Assembly: GCF_022348085.1 (NCBI RefSeq)
Contig: NZ_JAKRFN010000006.1
Location: forward strand, 265,770 to 329,769
Length of the DNA: 64,000 bases
Source: Mycobacterium sp. PSTR-4-N
Lineage (GTDB): Bacteria > Actinomycetota > Actinomycetes > Mycobacteriales > Mycobacteriaceae
Reading direction: 5' to 3'
Both the position numbers and the translations under genes were made by a program. The notes below the pieces were generated by a model. That model had not been told where the DNA came from. It ran no database searches and worked only from the letters and a program-made list of their open reading frames with translations. Within the stretch, counting starts at the first letter, position 1. Each line of letters starts with the position of its first letter. Below are positions 18,601 through 27,561 of this stretch, piece by piece.

Positions 18601-18885
18601 CTCGGCGTCATCGAGGTGCCCAAGTGGCGCATCCTGCCGGACCGCTTCGGCGCCGAGGCCAACTCGCCGGTGATGGACTACCTCGGCGGTGGCCCGCTCG
18701 GCATCACCGAACTCCTGTTGCGCGCCACCACCGTGCCGACTTACCTGAAGTACGACTGGTCCCGCGACTGGGGTGCGCTGCAGCAGCTCACGCCCTACTA
18801 CCCGGGCGCTGACGTGGCGCGACTGGATATCGGTTCGGCAACGCGTAGCGGGCTGTGGAGCCCGGCGCCGCTGCGTCTGTCCTAG
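15673..18885 (+). CDS. embC: Arabinosyltransferase EmbC
   Basis: A 1070-residue GT-C arabinosyltransferase, the family member that extends the arabinan of lipoarabinomannan using DPA. A short cytoplasmic N-terminus and first helix lead into a periplasmic domain (about 40-200). About a dozen further helices follow, with the catalytic-type Asp-Asp pair at residues 275-276 (NTADDGY), and then a large periplasmic carbohydrate-binding C-terminal region. EmbC is identified by being first of three emb paralogs and by overall match. The GTG at 15673 follows aftA by four bases. Ethambutol acts on this family. Confidence 0.95.
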   Translation: MAEQQARSGNHRTARLIAIIAGLLGTALAIATPLLPVTQTTAQLNWPQNGVLASVDAPLIGYVATDLDITIPCQAAAGLDRPGRSVLLSTVPKQAPKAVDRGLLIERVNNDVLVIVRNTPVVSAPLDQVLSPACRELTFTAHADKVTGEFVGLTQPPDSSDAGEPLRGERSGYDFRPQIVGVFTDLSGPAPPGLAFSATVDSRYSTSPTVLKLVAMIVGLAMTIVSLAALHVLDSADGRRHKRFLPPRWWSLSPLDGLVTVVMVWWHFVGANTADDGYILTMARVSENAGYMANYYRWFGTPESPFGWYYDLLALWAHVSTTSVWMRLPTLLMGLACWWVISREVIPRLGDAVKHSRAAAWTAAGLFLAFWLPLNNGLRPEPIIALGILLTWCSVERGVATSRLLPVAIAVIIGALTLFSGPTGIAAIGALLVAVGPLKTIVAAHVSRFGYWALLAPIAAAGTVTIFLIFRDQTLAAELQASSFKSAVGPSLAWFDEHIRYSRLFTTSPDGSVARRFAVLTVLLALAVAIAMTLRKGRIPGTALGPSRRIIGITVIAFLAMMFTPTKWTHHFGVFAGLAGSLGALAAVAISTAAMRSRRNRTVFAAAVLFVTALSFATVNGWWYVSNFGVPWSNSFPEWHFGFTTMLLGLSVLALLVAAWVHFSGRDAAPEGPPRRWRSVARAPLAIATWALVIFEVGSLTLAMTGQYPAWTVGRSNLEALTGKTCGMAEDVMVEQDPNAGILTPIDTPVSISLGAARSEGFTPNGIPADVSADPVSEQPGSDNFADSDSGVVTGSEAGTEGGTTAAAGINGSRARLPYNLNPARTPVLGSWRSGTQAPAFLRSAWYRLPAGWNAGDRSDSLLVVSAAGRFDPDDLVVQWAGDDDIPGGSVGFADVGAAPAWRNLRVPLSAIPADATRIRLVATDDDLSPTHWIAVTPPRIPELRTLQDVVGSSDPVLLDWLVGLAFPCQRPFGHRLGVIEVPKWRILPDRFGAEANSPVMDYLGGGPLGITELLLRATTVPTYLKYDWSRDWGALQQLTPYYPGADVARLDIGSATRSGLWSPAPLRLS

Positions 18886-18892
18886 ACCCGTC

Positions 18893-18898
18893 TACCAT
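18893..18898 (+). promoter_or_regulatory. -10 hexamer TACCAT in the embC-embA gap
   Basis: TACCAT ends eight bases before GTG 18907, inside the 21-base embC-embA gap, and predicts a two-base leader. In M. tuberculosis the short embC-embA gap carries mutations that raise embAB expression and ethambutol resistance, which agrees with a promoter here. Confidence 0.5.
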
Positions 18899-18906
18899 CG
18901 AGCCTC

Positions 18907-21900
18907 GTGCCTGCCCGCAGTTCCCGTCTCGTCGCGATCCTCGCGGGAGTTCTGGGACTCATCGGCATCCTGTGCTGCGCTGTCACACCGCTTCTCCCGG
19001 TCACCCAGCAGACCGCCACGATCCTCTGGCCGCAGGGCGCCGACGCCGACGGCTCCGTCAGCGACATCACCGCGCCGCTGGTCTCCGGCGCCCCCAGGGC
19101 GCTCGACGTCACGATCCCCTGCACCGCGGTGGCGAGCCTGCCCGCCGACGGCGGAGTGGTGTTCTCGACGATCCCGGCCGACGGGATCGACGCCGGCCGG
19201 AACGGGCTGTTCGTCCGGGCCAACGCCGACGTCGTCTACGTCGCGTTCCGCGACACCGTCGCCGCGGTCGCGCCCCGGCAGGACGTGGACCGCGGCGCGT
19301 GCAGCGCGCTGCGGCTGTGGGCCAACGTCGGTGCGGTCGGAGCCGATTTCGTCGGCATCCCCGGCGCGACGGGCACGCTCGGCGTCGACAAGCGCCCCCA
19401 GGTGGCCGGTGTGTTCACCGATCTGCAGGTCCCGGTGCAATCGGGCCTGAACGCGCGTATCGACGTCGACACCCGTTTCATCACCACGCCGACCGCGCTG
19501 AAGACGCTGGTGATGGCGCTCGGCGTCGTCTGTGTGATCGGCTCGATCATCGCGCTCGCGGTGCTCGACCGGGTGTCCGGACGGCGCCCGCCGCGCACCC
19601 CGCGACGCGTCGGCTGGGCGACCTGGGTGGCCGATCTCGGCGTGATCGGCGGCCTGCTGATCTGGCATGTCGTCGGTGCGACGTCCTCCGACGACGGTTA
19701 CAACCTGACGATGGCGCGGGTGGCCGGCGAAGCCGGCTACACCACCAACTACTACCGCTATTTCGGGGCGTCCGAGGCGCCGTTCGACTGGTACCAGAGC
19801 GTGCTGGCCCACCTGGCCTCGATCAGCGCCGCCGGAGTGTGGATGCGACTGCCCGCCACGCTCGCCGGCATCGGCACCTGGCTGATCATCAGTCGGTGCC
19901 TGCTTCCCCGGCTGGGCCGCCGCGTCGCCGCGAACCGCGTGGCCACCTGGACCGCCGCCGCGGTGTTCCTCGCGGCGTGGCTGCCCTTCAACAACGGGTT
20001 GCGGCCCGAACCGCTCATCGCCTTCGCCGTGGTGGCGATCCTGATGCTGGTCGAGTGGACCCTCGGGACCCGTCGGCTGTGGCCGTCGGCCGTCGCGATC
20101 GTGATCGCGATGTTCTCCGTGACGCTGGCACCGCAGGGCCTGGTCGCGCTGGCGCCGCTGCTGGTGGGCGCACGCGGCATCACCCGCGTCGTGTCGAGCC
20201 GCCGCCGCACCGACGGATTCGCGGCGACACTGCTGCCCCTGGTCGCGGCCGTCTCGCTGGTCTCGGTGATCGTGTTCCGCGACCAGACACTCGCGACGGT
20301 CGCCGAATCGGTGCGCATAAAGTACGTCGTCGGGCCGACGATCCCCTGGTACCAGGAGTTCCTGCGCTACTACTACCTCACCGTCGAAGAGAGCGTCGAC
20401 GGTTCGCTGACGCGCCGGTTCGCCGTGCTGGTCCTGCTGCTGTGTGTGTTCGGGCTGATCATGGTGCTGCTGCGACGCGGCCGGGTGCCCGGCGCGGTGA
20501 GCGGGCCGGTGTGGCGGCTGACGGGCAGCGCCGCCATCGGTCTGCTGCTGCTGACCCTGACCCCGACGAAGTGGGCGGTGCAGTTCGGTGCCTTCGCCGG
20601 GCTGGCCGGTGCGCTCGGCGGGGTGACTGCTTTCGCGTTCGCCCGCGTCGGGCTGCACAGCCGCCGCAACCTCGCGCTGTACGTGACCGCCCTGCTGTTC
20701 GTCCTGGCCTGGGCGACCTCCGGCATCAACGGCTGGTTCTACGTCGGCAACTACGGCGTCCCGTGGTTCGACAAGCAGCCGGTGATCGCGCACTTCCCGG
20801 TCACCACGATCTTCCTGGTGCTGGCCATCGCGGGTGGCCTGCTCTCGGCCTGGCTGCACTTCCGCATCGACTACGCGGGCCACACCCAGGTCGCCGACAC
20901 CGGCCGCAACCGCGCGCTGGCGTCCACCCCGCTGCTCGTCGTCGCGATCATCATGGTCGTCCTCGAACTCGGCTCGATGCTCAAGGCGACCGCGGGCCGC
21001 TACCCCGTCTACACCACCGGCGCAGCCAACATCGCCGCGCTGCGTTCGGGCCTGAGCACGGACAGCTGCGCGATGGCCGACGACGTCCTCGTCGAAGCCG
21101 ACACCAACGCCGGCATGCTGCAACCGGTTCCGGGTCAACAGTGGGGCCGGTACGGACCGCTCGGCGGCGAAGACCCGGTCGGGTTCACGCCCAACGGCAT
21201 CAGCGACACCCTCGAGCCGGCCGAGCCCGTCGCCGCCAACCCGGGCACCGTCAACACCGACGGCCCGGTGGACAAACCGAACATCGGCATCGGATACGCC
21301 GCAGGCACCGGCGGCGGCTACGGCCCCGAAGGCGTGAACGGTTCCCGGGTGTTCCTGCCGTTCGGGCTGGACCCCAAGCGCACTCCGGTGATGGGCAGCT
21401 ACGGCGAGAATGCCGTCGCGGCGAAGGCCACCTCGGCCTGGTACCAGTTGCCTCCCCGAACCCCCGACCGGCCGCTGGTGAGCGTCGCCGCGGCCGGGGC
21501 CATCTGGTACTACAACGAGGACGGCTCGTTCAACTATGGCCAGTCACTGAAGCTGCAGTGGGGCGTGCACCGGCCCGACGGCTCCTACCAGGCGCTGAAC
21601 GAAGTCCAACCCATCGACATCTTCCAGCAGAAGGCGTGGCGCAATCTGCGCTTCCCGTTGACGACGGCGCCGCCGGAGGCCAACGTCGCCCGCATAGTCG
21701 CCGACGACCCCAACCTGTCCGAGGACCAGTGGTTCGGGTTCACCCCGCCGCGGGTGCCGGTGCTGCAGACCGCCCAGCAGTTCCTCGGCAGCGACACCCC
21801 GGTGCTGATGGACATCGCCACCGCCGCGAACTTCCCCTGCCAGCGGCCGTTCGCCGAGCACCTCGGGATCGCCGAGCTGCCGGAGTACCGCATCATCCCG

Positions 21901-22158
21901 AACTTCAAGCAGATGGTGGTGTCGTCGAACCAGTGGCAGTCAGCCGAATCGGGCGGACCGTTCCTGTTCATCCAAGCCCTGCTGCGGACGGCGACGATTC
22001 CGACGTACCTGCGTGACGACTGGTACCGCGACTGGGGCTCACTGGAGCGCTACATCCGCGTCGTACCGCGCGACGAGGCGCCCGACGCCGTCGTCGAGGA
22101 AGGATCGACCCGAGTGTTCGGCTGGAGCCGGGGCGGACCGATCAGGGCTCTGCCGTGA
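18907..22158 (+). CDS. embA: Arabinosyltransferase EmbA
   Basis: A 1083-residue paralog of EmbC and EmbB with the same plan: N-terminal helix, periplasmic domain, GT-C core with Asp-Asp at residues 262-263 (TSSDDGYNL), and a C-terminal carbohydrate-binding region. EmbA works with EmbB as a heterodimer to make the branched, hexa-arabinofuranosyl ends of arabinogalactan. The start GTG 18907 has no Shine-Dalgarno but has a promoter-like TACCAT. The stop overlaps the embB GTG (GTGA). The motif region reads [11 protein letters not shown] where EmbB has [11 protein letters not shown], as expected for EmbA. Confidence 0.95.
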   Translation: MPARSSRLVAILAGVLGLIGILCCAVTPLLPVTQQTATILWPQGADADGSVSDITAPLVSGAPRALDVTIPCTAVASLPADGGVVFSTIPADGIDAGRNGLFVRANADVVYVAFRDTVAAVAPRQDVDRGACSALRLWANVGAVGADFVGIPGATGTLGVDKRPQVAGVFTDLQVPVQSGLNARIDVDTRFITTPTALKTLVMALGVVCVIGSIIALAVLDRVSGRRPPRTPRRVGWATWVADLGVIGGLLIWHVVGATSSDDGYNLTMARVAGEAGYTTNYYRYFGASEAPFDWYQSVLAHLASISAAGVWMRLPATLAGIGTWLIISRCLLPRLGRRVAANRVATWTAAAVFLAAWLPFNNGLRPEPLIAFAVVAILMLVEWTLGTRRLWPSAVAIVIAMFSVTLAPQGLVALAPLLVGARGITRVVSSRRRTDGFAATLLPLVAAVSLVSVIVFRDQTLATVAESVRIKYVVGPTIPWYQEFLRYYYLTVEESVDGSLTRRFAVLVLLLCVFGLIMVLLRRGRVPGAVSGPVWRLTGSAAIGLLLLTLTPTKWAVQFGAFAGLAGALGGVTAFAFARVGLHSRRNLALYVTALLFVLAWATSGINGWFYVGNYGVPWFDKQPVIAHFPVTTIFLVLAIAGGLLSAWLHFRIDYAGHTQVADTGRNRALASTPLLVVAIIMVVLELGSMLKATAGRYPVYTTGAANIAALRSGLSTDSCAMADDVLVEADTNAGMLQPVPGQQWGRYGPLGGEDPVGFTPNGISDTLEPAEPVAANPGTVNTDGPVDKPNIGIGYAAGTGGGYGPEGVNGSRVFLPFGLDPKRTPVMGSYGENAVAAKATSAWYQLPPRTPDRPLVSVAAAGAIWYYNEDGSFNYGQSLKLQWGVHRPDGSYQALNEVQPIDIFQQKAWRNLRFPLTTAPPEANVARIVADDPNLSEDQWFGFTPPRVPVLQTAQQFLGSDTPVLMDIATAANFPCQRPFAEHLGIAELPEYRIIPNFKQMVVSSNQWQSAESGGPFLFIQALLRTATIPTYLRDDWYRDWGSLERYIRVVPRDEAPDAVVEEGSTRVFGWSRGGPIRALP

Positions 22159-25100
22159 ACGGAGTGAACGGCAGCATGGATGTAGCCGTGAGGCGCGACG
22201 ACGTGAAGGTGGCGCGCTGGGTCGCGACGATCGCGGGGTTGCTCGGCTTCGTGCTGGCGGTGGCCACCCCGCTGCTGCCGGTCACCCAGACCACGGCGAC
22301 GCTGAACTGGCCGCAACAGGGCCGGGTGGACAACGTCACCGCGCCGCTGATCTCGCAGGCCCCGGTCACGCTCACCGCCTCCATCCCGTGCCCCGTGCTG
22401 GCCGGCATGCCCGCTCGGGGCGGTCTGGCGCTGGGCACGGCACCCGCGCAGGGCCGTGATGCGGCGCTTAACGCGATGCTGGTCAACGTCACCGCCTCCC
22501 GCGTCGACGTGATCGTCCGCAACGTCGTGGTGGCCAGCGTCAACCGCAACCGCATCGGCGGTTGTGAGCGCCTGGACATCACGTCCTCGCACGACGGCAC
22601 CTTCGCCGAATTCGTCGGCCTGAGGAAGTCCGACGGAACACCGCAGCGCACCGGCTACGACGACCCCAACCTGCGGCCGGCCATCGTCGGCGTGTTCACC
22701 GACCTGGTCGGCCCGGCACCGCCGGGCCTGCAGTTCTCCGCGACCATCGACACCCGCTTCACCAGCCACCCCAGCGCGCTCAAGCTGACCGCGATCCTGC
22801 TCGCGATCGTCTCGACGGTGATCGCGCTGCTCGCCCTGTGGCGCCTGGACCGCCTCGACGGGCGCCGCATGCACCGGCTCATCCCGATGCGCTGGCGGTC
22901 GCTCTCGGCGGTCGACGGCGTCGTCGTCGGCGGCTTCCTGCTCTGGTACGTGATCGGCGCCAACAGCAGCGACGACGGCTACATCCTGGGCATGGCCCGG
23001 GTGGCCGACCACGCCGGCTACATGTCGAACTACTTCCGCTGGTTCGGCAGCCCCGAGGACCCGTTCGGCTGGTACTACAACCTGCTGGCGTTGATGACGC
23101 ACGTCAGTGACGCCAGCATCTGGATTCGGTTGCCCGACCTGGTGTGCTCGCTCATCTGCTGGCTGCTGCTGTCCCGGGAGGTGCTGCCCCGGCTCGGCCC
23201 GGCCGTGTGGAGCAGCCGGGCTGCGATGTGGGCCGCCGGGTTCGTGCTGCTGGCGGCATGGATGCCGTTCAACAACGGCCTGCGGCCCGAGGGGCAGATC
23301 GCCACCGGCGCACTGGTCACCTACGTGTTGATCGAGCGCGCGATCACCTCCGGCCGGCTCACCCCCGCCGCGCTCGCCATCACCACCGCGGCGTTCACCC
23401 TCGGCATTCAACCGACCGGGTTGATCGCAGTGGCCGCACTGGTCGCCGGTGGGCGTCCGATCCTGCGCATCCTGATGCGGCGGCGCGCCCTGGTGGGGAC
23501 CTGGCCCCTGGTGCTGCCGCTGCTGGCCGCCGGAACCATCGTGCTCACCGTCGTGTTCGCCGACCAGACACTGGCAACGGTGCTGGAAGCCACCAGGATT
23601 CGTACCGCGATCGGCCCGAGCCAGGAGTGGTACACCGAGAACCTGCGGTACTACTACCTGATCCTGCCGACCACCGACGGCGCGATCGAGCGGCGGGTGG
23701 CCTTCCTGTTCACCGCGATGTGCCTGTTCCCGTCGCTGTTCATGATGCTGCGCCGCAAGCGGGTGCCCGGAGTGGCGACCGGTCCGGCGTGGCGCCTGAT
23801 GGGCGTGATCTTCGCGACCATCTTCTTCCTGATGTTCACCCCCACCAAGTGGATTCATCACTTCGGGCTGTTCGCCGCCGTGGGTGGCGCGATGGCGGCG
23901 CTGGCCACCGTGATGGTGTCCCCGGTCGTGTTGCGTTCGGCCCGCAACCGCATGGCGTTCCTGTCACTGGTGTTCTTCGTGCTGGCCCTGTGCTTCGCCT
24001 CCACCAACGGCTGGTGGTATGTGTCGAATTTCGGTGTGCCGTTCAACAATTCGGTGCCCAAGATCGGCGGCGTGAGCGTCAGCACCGTGTTCTTCGCGCT
24101 GTTCGTGGTGGCCGCACTGTGGGCGTACTGGCTGCACCTGTCGCCGCGGCGAGAACCCCGGCTCGTCCGGCTGCTGACGACGGCGCCCATCCCGATCGCG
24201 GCCGGGCTGATGGTGGTGGTGTCGGTCGTCTCGATGGCCATCGGCGTCATTCGTCAGTACCCCACATACTCCAACGGGTGGGCCAACGTGCGGGCGTTCG
24301 CCGGGGGCTGCGGCCTGGCCGACGATGTTCTGGTGGAACCGGATTCGAACGCGGGATTCCTCGCACCCCTTCCCGGCGACTACGGCGCGCTCGGACCACT
24401 GGGCGGTGCGACGCCAACCGGGTTCTCCCCCAACGGGGTTCCGGAGAAGATCATCGCCGAGGCCATCCGGCTCAACAATCCGCAACCGGGCACCGACTAC
24501 GACTGGAACCGGCCGATCAAGCTGTCCCGGCCGGGGATCAACGGGTCGACAGTGCCGCTGCCCTACGGCCTGGACCCCGCGCGCGTGCCGGTCGCGGGTT
24601 CGTATTCGACTGCTGCGCAACAGGAAAGCCGTCTCACCTCGGCCTGGTACGCGCTGCCCGCGCCCGACGATGCGCACCCCCTTGTGGTGATCACCGCGGC
24701 CGGCACGATCGAGGGCACCAGCGTCGCCAACGGACTGACCTCGGGCCAGACCGTGGAACTCGAGTACGCGACCCGGGGTCCCGACGGCACGCCGGTTCCG
24801 GCCGGCCGGGTGCAGCCCTACGACATCGGCCCCACGCCGTCTTGGCGCAACCTGCGGTACCCGCGCTCGCAGATCCCCACCGACGCGGTCGCGGTCCGCG
24901 TGGTCGCCGAGGATTTGTCGCTGGGGCAGGGCGACTGGGTGGCGGTGACGCCGCCGCGGGTGCCGGAGGTCCGCTCGGTGCAGGAGTACATCGGTTCCAC
25001 CCAGCCGGTGCTGATGGACTGGGCCGTCGGGCTCGCGTTCCCCTGCCAGCAGCCGATGCTGCACGCCAACGGCGTCACCGACGTGCCCAAATTCCGAATC

Positions 25101-25355
25101 TCACCCGACTACTTCGCCAAACTGCAGAGCACCGACACCTGGCAGGACGGCAAGAACGGCGGCCTGCTGGGAATCACCGATCTGCTGCTACGCGCGTCGG
25201 TGATGTCCACCTACCTCTCCCAGGATTGGGGTCAGGACTGGGGGTCGCTGCGCCGTTTCGACACCATCGTCGACGCCCAGCCGGCCCAGATAGACCTCGG
25301 CGACGCCACACATTCGGGACTGTGGTCGCCCGGCCCGATGCGCATCGAGCCGTGA
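22155..25355 (+). CDS. embB: Arabinosyltransferase EmbB
   Basis: A 1066-residue arabinosyltransferase and main ethambutol target. The core has Asp-Asp at residues 273-274 (NSSDDGY) followed by [11 protein letters not shown]. The methionine there (residue 290 by this start, equivalent to Met306 of M. tuberculosis) is unchanged, so the usual resistance substitution is absent. The start GTG 22155 overlaps the embA stop; GTG 22164 or ATG 22176 are possible, shorter alternatives. The TGA at 25353-25355 overlaps the GTG of a metallo-beta-lactamase-fold gene, which therefore appears to be a fourth cistron of the emb operon. Confidence 0.96.
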   Translation: MNGVNGSMDVAVRRDDVKVARWVATIAGLLGFVLAVATPLLPVTQTTATLNWPQQGRVDNVTAPLISQAPVTLTASIPCPVLAGMPARGGLALGTAPAQGRDAALNAMLVNVTASRVDVIVRNVVVASVNRNRIGGCERLDITSSHDGTFAEFVGLRKSDGTPQRTGYDDPNLRPAIVGVFTDLVGPAPPGLQFSATIDTRFTSHPSALKLTAILLAIVSTVIALLALWRLDRLDGRRMHRLIPMRWRSLSAVDGVVVGGFLLWYVIGANSSDDGYILGMARVADHAGYMSNYFRWFGSPEDPFGWYYNLLALMTHVSDASIWIRLPDLVCSLICWLLLSREVLPRLGPAVWSSRAAMWAAGFVLLAAWMPFNNGLRPEGQIATGALVTYVLIERAITSGRLTPAALAITTAAFTLGIQPTGLIAVAALVAGGRPILRILMRRRALVGTWPLVLPLLAAGTIVLTVVFADQTLATVLEATRIRTAIGPSQEWYTENLRYYYLILPTTDGAIERRVAFLFTAMCLFPSLFMMLRRKRVPGVATGPAWRLMGVIFATIFFLMFTPTKWIHHFGLFAAVGGAMAALATVMVSPVVLRSARNRMAFLSLVFFVLALCFASTNGWWYVSNFGVPFNNSVPKIGGVSVSTVFFALFVVAALWAYWLHLSPRREPRLVRLLTTAPIPIAAGLMVVVSVVSMAIGVIRQYPTYSNGWANVRAFAGGCGLADDVLVEPDSNAGFLAPLPGDYGALGPLGGATPTGFSPNGVPEKIIAEAIRLNNPQPGTDYDWNRPIKLSRPGINGSTVPLPYGLDPARVPVAGSYSTAAQQESRLTSAWYALPAPDDAHPLVVITAAGTIEGTSVANGLTSGQTVELEYATRGPDGTPVPAGRVQPYDIGPTPSWRNLRYPRSQIPTDAVAVRVVAEDLSLGQGDWVAVTPPRVPEVRSVQEYIGSTQPVLMDWAVGLAFPCQQPMLHANGVTDVPKFRISPDYFAKLQSTDTWQDGKNGGLLGITDLLLRASVMSTYLSQDWGQDWGSLRRFDTIVDAQPAQIDLGDATHSGLWSPGPMRIEP

Positions 25356-26230
25356 CCGAGCGGATCCAGCTCGGCCGGGCCACGCTGACGCGGGTGGTCG
25401 AGCTCCGGGTCCAGATGACGACGTCGCTGTTCGGCCAGACGCCGGCACACGTGTGGGCCGACCACGCCGACCTTCTGGAACCGCTGTTCTGGGACCGCGC
25501 CGCCGGCCAGTGGAAGATCGCGATGCAGACGTGGGTGCTGCAGGTCGACGGGTTGATCGTGCTGGTCGACACCGGTGTCGGCAACGACAGGGACCGGCCC
25601 CACTTCGCCCCGCTGCACCAGCTGCAGACCGGTTATCTGGACACGCTGGCTGCCGCCGGGGTGGCGCCGGACGACGTCGATGTCGTTATCAACACGCATC
25701 TGCACACCGATCACGTCGGCTGGAACACCCGACTGGTCGACGGCGCGTGGGTGCCGACGTTCCCCAACGCCCGCTACCTGATGCCCGACGCCGACTACCG
25801 TCACTTCTCACCCGACAGCGACGGCGCAGGCGAGGACATGCGAATCGTGTTTGCCGACAGCGTGATTCCCGTCGCCGACCAGACCGAGCTGTACTCCGGC
25901 GATCATCAGCTCAGCGACTCGCTGTGGCTGCGGCCGGCCAGCGGTCACACCCCCGGTTCCTCGGTGGTGTGGCTCGAGGCCGGCGTGCCCGCCGTCTTCG
26001 TCGGCGATCTGACGCACTGCCCGATCCAACTGATCCGCCCAGACGATGCGTGCGCGTTCGACGAAGACCCCGAAGCGGCCGCGCGAACCCGGCACCGTGT
26101 GTTGACCGAAGCGGCGCGCCGGGGCGCGGCCGTGATCCCGGCGCACTATCCCGGCCGGGGTGGGGCGACCCTCGACACGCGAGAAGACGGGTTCGCGGTC
26201 GGCGAGTGGCTCGCGCTCTCTGCGATCTGA
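25352..26230 (+). CDS. Metallo-beta-lactamase-fold hydrolase overlapping embB
   Basis: A 292-residue MBL-fold protein. The metal site motif HLHTDH is at residues 116-121, with further ligands expected in ASGHTPGS, in GDLTH, and in the late IPAHYPG. The layout resembles lactonase and arylsulfatase-like MBL hydrolases, and the substrate cannot be inferred. There is no signal peptide, so it should act in the cytoplasm. GTG 25352 overlaps the embB stop in GTGA, implying coupled translation. I do not recall an MBL gene here in M. tuberculosis. Its last 85 bases overlap the end of the convergent TetR gene. Confidence 0.85.
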   Translation: MTERIQLGRATLTRVVELRVQMTTSLFGQTPAHVWADHADLLEPLFWDRAAGQWKIAMQTWVLQVDGLIVLVDTGVGNDRDRPHFAPLHQLQTGYLDTLAAAGVAPDDVDVVINTHLHTDHVGWNTRLVDGAWVPTFPNARYLMPDADYRHFSPDSDGAGEDMRIVFADSVIPVADQTELYSGDHQLSDSLWLRPASGHTPGSSVVWLEAGVPAVFVGDLTHCPIQLIRPDDACAFDEDPEAAARTRHRVLTEAARRGAAVIPAHYPGRGGATLDTREDGFAVGEWLALSAI

Positions 26231-26850
26231 CGGGGGCCGTAGGCGGCGAGGAACACCCGCACACCGTCGCGCGCCTGCCTGTCCACGTCGAGGCTGCCCT
26301 GCACCGCCGGACCGCCGCGGAACAGGGCCTCGTCGATGCACCGTCCGACGACCAGGAACGCGAAATGCTCGGCGGCGACGTCACTTTCGTCGATCGTGAG
26401 CAAGCCGCGGCGATCGAGCGCCTCGAAGCAGTCGGCGAACGCCGCCAGCATCCGGCCCGGCGCCCGCCGCAGATACGCCTCGGCGAGATCGGGCACGCGA
26501 TTGGCCTCGCCGATCACCAGGCGGCGCAGTTGGACCACCGGTTCGGCCAGCACCGCATGCAGATAGTCGCGAGCCAGCACCGTCAGATCCTGCTCCAGGT
26601 CGGTGCTCTCGGCGAGTTCGGCGACGCGCGCGGTGAAGCTGCCCACGGTGTGGGTCAACGCCTCGTCCACGATCGCCATCAGCAGGGCGAGTTTGTCGCC
26701 GAACTGTTTGTAGACCGTCTGTTTGGAGACCTCCGCGGCCGCCGCGATCGCGTCGACACTGGTGCCCTGGTAGCCGTGGGCGAGGAACAGTCGGCGCCCC
26801 TCGGCCAGGATGGTCGCGCGCTTGCGGGCCGATCGACTCTGTTCCGGCAT
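26146..26850 (-). CDS. TetR-family transcriptional repressor
   Basis: A 234-residue protein with an N-terminal TetR helix-turn-helix (LAHGYQGTSVDAIAAAAEVS, then KQTVYKQFGDK, about residues 23-55) and a C-terminal ligand domain. Start ATG 26850, with a GTG one codon upstream as alternative. The last 28 or so residues (HSPTANPSSRVSRVAPPRPG) are encoded antisense to the end of the MBL gene and are long for a TetR, so the tail may have grown by loss of a stop. It is divergent from the DUF998 gene at 26913, and two operator-like repeats fill the gap, so it probably represses itself and that gene. Confidence 0.88.
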   Translation of the reverse strand: MPEQSRSARKRATILAEGRRLFLAHGYQGTSVDAIAAAAEVSKQTVYKQFGDKLALLMAIVDEALTHTVGSFTARVAELAESTDLEQDLTVLARDYLHAVLAEPVVQLRRLVIGEANRVPDLAEAYLRRAPGRMLAAFADCFEALDRRGLLTIDESDVAAEHFAFLVVGRCIDEALFRGGPAVQGSLDVDRQARDGVRVFLAAYGPRQIAESASHSPTANPSSRVSRVAPPRPG

Positions 26851-26864
26851 CACACCTCTTCGGT

Positions 26865-26879
26865 ACTGGACAGTCCAGT
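26865..26879. promoter_or_regulatory. TetR operator site 1 (perfect palindrome)
   Basis: ACTGGACAGTCCAGT is a perfect 7-1-7 inverted repeat in the 62-base gap between the divergent TetR and DUF998 genes. Its centre lies 22 bases, two helical turns, from that of site 2. Confidence 0.75.
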
Positions 26880-26886
26880 TTCGGGT

Positions 26887-26901
26887 ACTGTACGGTCTAG
26901 T
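26887..26901. promoter_or_regulatory. TetR operator site 2 (imperfect copy)
   Basis: ACTGTACGGTCTAGT shares the 7-1-7 outline and the outer ACTG/AGT bases with site 1 and keeps five of seven paired positions. It overlaps a possible -10 of the DUF998 gene (TCTAGT, 26896-26901), so occupancy should block that promoter. Confidence 0.65.
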
Positions 26902-26912
26902 TCCATTCTGGC

Positions 26913-27560
26913 ATGACCGCTGACCCGGGAGGCGTGTTGACCACGACCGATTGCCCGCCGCTCGCAGATCGCATCACCAAATCGCTTCTCGGCTACGGCG
27001 TGATCGCAGGCCCCCTGTACGTGCTGTCGGTCGCGGTGCAGGCCGCCACCCGCGACGGATTCGACCCGACCCGCCACGCCGCGAGCCAGCTCGCCAACGG
27101 CGACCTCGGATGGATTCAGATCGCCACATTCCTGGTGTGCGGCGCGATGACGATCGCCGCAGGCGTCGGCGTCGGCCGAGCGCTGGGGCGGGGCAGGCGT
27201 GCGATGTGGACGGCAGGACTTCTCTGCGGCTACGGGCTGGCGCTGATGCTCGCGGGCCTGTTCCGCGCGGATCCTTCCGACGGATTCCCGCCCGGCACGC
27301 CCGCCGGACCCGGCGTGATGACGTGGCACGGCATCACCCACTTCGCAGTGGCCGGTGTGGGTTTCGCGTGTCTGGTCGCGGCGTGCTTCGTGTTCGGCGG
27401 CTGGCCGTCGCGGATCGTCGGGCTCGTGTTCGCGGCGAGCTTCGTGTGGCTGTCCTCCGGGCAGGGCGGCACCGCGGCGCTGCTCGCCTTCACCGTCGCC
27501 GTCGTGCTGAGCTGGGCCTGGCTCTGCGCGGTGTCGATCCGGCTGTACCGCAGCGTCTGA
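26913..27560 (+). CDS. DUF998-family membrane protein
   Basis: A 215-residue protein with six hydrophobic segments and DUF998 features: a first helix LGYGVIAGPLYVLSVAVQA followed by FDPTRHAASQLANG, then a glycine-rich loop FPPGTPAGPGVMTWHGITH. The function of the family is unknown; pairing with a TetR repressor is common and suggests induction by a small hydrophobic compound. ATG 26913 is used; a GTG at 26934 is a shorter option. The gene ends one base from the stop of the convergent kinase gene at 27562, leaving no room for a terminator. Confidence 0.8.
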   Translation: MTADPGGVLTTTDCPPLADRITKSLLGYGVIAGPLYVLSVAVQAATRDGFDPTRHAASQLANGDLGWIQIATFLVCGAMTIAAGVGVGRALGRGRRAMWTAGLLCGYGLALMLAGLFRADPSDGFPPGTPAGPGVMTWHGITHFAVAGVGFACLVAACFVFGGWPSRIVGLVFAASFVWLSSGQGGTAALLAFTVAVVLSWAWLCAVSIRLYRSV

Positions 27561-27561
27561 C

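Noticed and set aside
18855..22016. 1053-codon alternative plus-strand frame over embA
   Set aside because: Arg/Pro/Gly-rich out-of-frame shadow of embA with no motif; the embA frame has full-length homology features.
22050..23861. 603-codon frame antisense to embB
   Set aside because: Low-complexity Gly/Gln/His/Arg composition and no ribosome site; a by-product of GC codon bias.
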